Below are positions 12,200-13,739 of a stretch of 13,739 bases of DNA, piece by piece (position 1 is the first letter of the stretch; the number at the start of each line of letters is the position of its first letter). The stretch covers positions 1 through 13,739 of the forward strand of contig JACQZL010000209.1 of assembly GCA_016213865.1 (NCBI GenBank), read 5' to 3'. The notes below the pieces were generated by a model. It worked only from the letters and a program-made list of their open reading frames with translations, was not told the DNA's origin and searched no databases. Position numbers and translations under genes: made by a program. The DNA is from Candidatus Rifleibacteriota bacterium (lineage in GTDB: Bacteria; UBP17; UBA6191; JACPRK01).

Positions 12200-13739
12200 A
12201 TGGGACCTGTACGCTGCCCGTACCTGTTGGTGCTCGCGGGACTGATCGCCGGGTCGGGTCTCCTGGAAGGCGCCCAGACGCCGCTGCAAGCGGGCCTGTC
12301 GCAGGCTGCCTCGGAGCGGCAGGCCTTCGCGATAGTCCAGGTGGAGGCGGCCGGGGAGCCGTACGCCGCGCCCGGGCTGCGGCTGGTCCGGCCCGGGCAG
12401 CATCCGGCCACGGCGAGCCAGGGGCCGAGCCTGCGCATCCGGTTCTCGCTGCCCACGGCCCTGGCCGACGTCACCGGGGCGCTGGTCTGTGAGCCGCCGG
12501 TCGCCCTCGCCTGGAGTCACGCGTGGCAGGAGGACGATTTCACGATCGGAGTGCCGGCGGCCCTGACCGCCAAAGGCAGCTACCGACTTCGGGTCACTCG
12601 CGAGCTCGTCGATCGGGCGCGCTCGGGACGCCTGGCGCCGGGTGACACTCCGTTCGAGTGGGCGGGTGCCCTCACCCGCCTGGCGTTCGTCGAGGTCGGA
12701 GACCTCGTCGAACGTCGCAGCCGCCAATTGGTGCACGTCAAGCTGCGCGGCGTGGAGCGCCTGCTCGTGGACGCCGTTCCCGTGCCGCTCTCGGCGCTGC
12801 TGAGGCACGACCTGCCGCCGGTGCTGCCCTCGCAAGTCCTCAGACCGCGTCGTGAAGACGACGAGTCGGCGAAGGACCAGGCCCTGGAAACCTTGAGCTC
12901 GGCCGACACCGAGCCGGAGTCGCTCTCCGCGCGCTGGGCGGCCGCCGAGTCCTCCGTGGCCGGCGAGCTGGCCACGACGGCCGGCCCGTTCGCCGGCCTC
13001 TTCGGGACCGCGTCGCCCGCCGAGAGACAGCTCTTCGTCGAGCCCCCCGACTCGAGTCGGGAACGGCGGACCTCGCTGCCCCTGGCCTGGCGCCAGGGAG
13101 CCGCGCGCGGCGGGCCGTGCCTGGTGCGCGTCCGCGACGCGGATTTCCCCGCTTCGGCCGGAACCGGCTTTTTGCTCGTGCAGGTGACGGACCTCTCCGT
13201 GGCCTTCAAGCGCTCCGAGTCCGCACTGTCCATCTGGGTGACGAGCCTGCAGTCGGGCACCGTCATTCCCGGAGCGCGCATCTTCCTCGGCCTGCGGGAC
13301 CACCGTCTGCTGGCGGCGGGGACGACCGGCGAGGGTGGCCTCCTGGCCCTGGAGGCCGACGCCGGCCTGGACAGCCTGGACCTCTCGGGACGGTCCGCCG
13401 TGCTAGGCCGCTCGCGTCTCGACCTGGCTCGTCTGGTGCAGATCATCGCCGTGACCGAGCACGACCTGGCCTTCGTCGTGCCGGAGCAGCACGGGCTGAA
13501 GGCCCCCGTCCAGACCCGGCGCTTCAAGACCCCCGACCGGGCCGTCTGGCAGGCCCACGTCTTCACCGAGCGCGGGGTGTACCGTCCGGGTGACAGCATC
13601 CGGTACAAGGTGACCATTCGCCAGTTCGACGGCGGAGTCGCCGCTGCGCCCAGGACGACAGACGGCCCGCCTCCGAGCTGCGCGGTCTTCCTGAAGTCCC
13701 CGCGGGACCAGTCGCCGGTCAAACAGAGGGTGACGCTCC
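12200..13739 (+). CDS. Alpha-2-macroglobulin-like protein, N-terminal part (partial)
   Basis: Open from ATG 12200 to the end of the window, 513 residues visible. The N-terminus (VRCPYLLVLAGLIAGSGLLE followed by GAQ) is a signal peptide without a lipobox cysteine, so export to the periplasm or outside is expected. The macroglobulin signature is LLVQVTDLSVAFKRSESALS followed by VWVTSLQSGTVIPGARIFL-like strands, then VFTERGVYRPGDSIRYKVTI at about residues 453-472. The latter matches the TDRGIYRPGExV block of MG domains. Bacterial relatives (YfhM/YfaS type) are much longer, about 1,500-1,900 residues, and trap proteases. The thioester motif, if any, lies beyond the window. Residues of about 74-147 are also present as a broken copy at 4075-4297. 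Confidence 0.85.
   Translation, partial: MGPVRCPYLLVLAGLIAGSGLLEGAQTPLQAGLSQAASERQAFAIVQVEAAGEPYAAPGLRLVRPGQHPATASQGPSLRIRFSLPTALADVTGALVCEPPVALAWSHAWQEDDFTIGVPAALTAKGSYRLRVTRELVDRARSGRLAPGDTPFEWAGALTRLAFVEVGDLVERRSRQLVHVKLRGVERLLVDAVPVPLSALLRHDLPPVLPSQVLRPRREDDESAKDQALETLSSADTEPESLSARWAAAESSVAGELATTAGPFAGLFGTASPAERQLFVEPPDSSRERRTSLPLAWRQGAARGGPCLVRVRDADFPASAGTGFLLVQVTDLSVAFKRSESALSIWVTSLQSGTVIPGARIFLGLRDHRLLAAGTTGEGGLLALEADAGLDSLDLSGRSAVLGRSRLDLARLVQIIAVTEHDLAFVVPEQHGLKAPVQTRRFKTPDRAVWQAHVFTERGVYRPGDSIRYKVTIRQFDGGVAAAPRTTDGPPPSCAVFLKSPRDQSPVKQRVTL

Noticed and set aside
12155..13722. Minus-strand frames of about 380 codons opposite the macroglobulin gene
   Set aside because: The plus strand shows signal peptide, ribosome binding site and macroglobulin motifs. 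The antisense frames are compositional.

Overview
The window is high-GC bacterial DNA. Its content is a secreted or surface Ig-like protein, a bacterial alpha-2-macroglobulin, a MazEF pair, a minimal nucleotidyltransferase pair and a very large STAND ATPase with WD40 repeats. This suggests a large-genome Gram-negative such as a member of the Acidobacteriota or Myxococcota, but no phylogenetic marker is present, so the assignment is a guess. No rRNA, tRNA or CRISPR array was seen.

Layout. (1) 1-843 is the 3' end of a gene for a protein of repeated bacterial Ig-like modules. (2) 971-1860 holds two translationally coupled minus-strand genes, a DNA-polymerase-beta-fold nucleotidyltransferase and a 67-residue partner, bracketed by perfect 32-bp inverted repeats. 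(3) 2122-2735 is a type II toxin-antitoxin pair: a ribbon-helix-helix antitoxin and a MazF/PemK toxin overlapping by GTGA. (4) 2739-3467 is a graveyard of gene fragments: a frameshifted unknown gene, a PKD-like module and a 33-codon fossil of a second nucleotidyltransferase. (5) 3466-3960 (minus) is a stand-alone cyclic-nucleotide-binding domain protein. (6) 4075-5110 holds more debris: a 223-bp copy of part of the macroglobulin gene, a 170-bp MITE/REP-like element with 16-bp terminal inverted repeats, and remnants of two small overlapping reading frames.

(7) The centrepiece is 5265-10433. It is one open reading frame for a DUF4062 - P-loop (NACHT/STAND) - WD40 propeller - zinc-ribbon protein of about 1,720 residues, broken by a single in-frame amber codon at 9552-9554 inside a WD40 blade. 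It is architecturally close to the NWD1/NPHP3/TEP1 proteins of animals. It is followed 111 bp downstream on the same strand by a 425-residue protein with an N-terminal SH3-like segment and otherwise unknown function (10545-11822). These two or three genes form the best candidate for an undescribed conflict (defence) locus: DUF4062 as effector or signalling module, the ATPase as switch, the WD40 propeller as sensor and the SH3-like protein as accessory. That role assignment is inference.

(8) 12200-13739 is the 5' part of an alpha-2-macroglobulin-like gene with a clear ribosome binding site and a plausible sigma-70-type promoter at 12046-12074. The toxin-antitoxin pair, fossil paralogues, mobile-element-like repeat and a segmental duplication flanking the STAND locus make 0.85-12.2 kb look like an accessory island between two genes for extracytoplasmic proteins.
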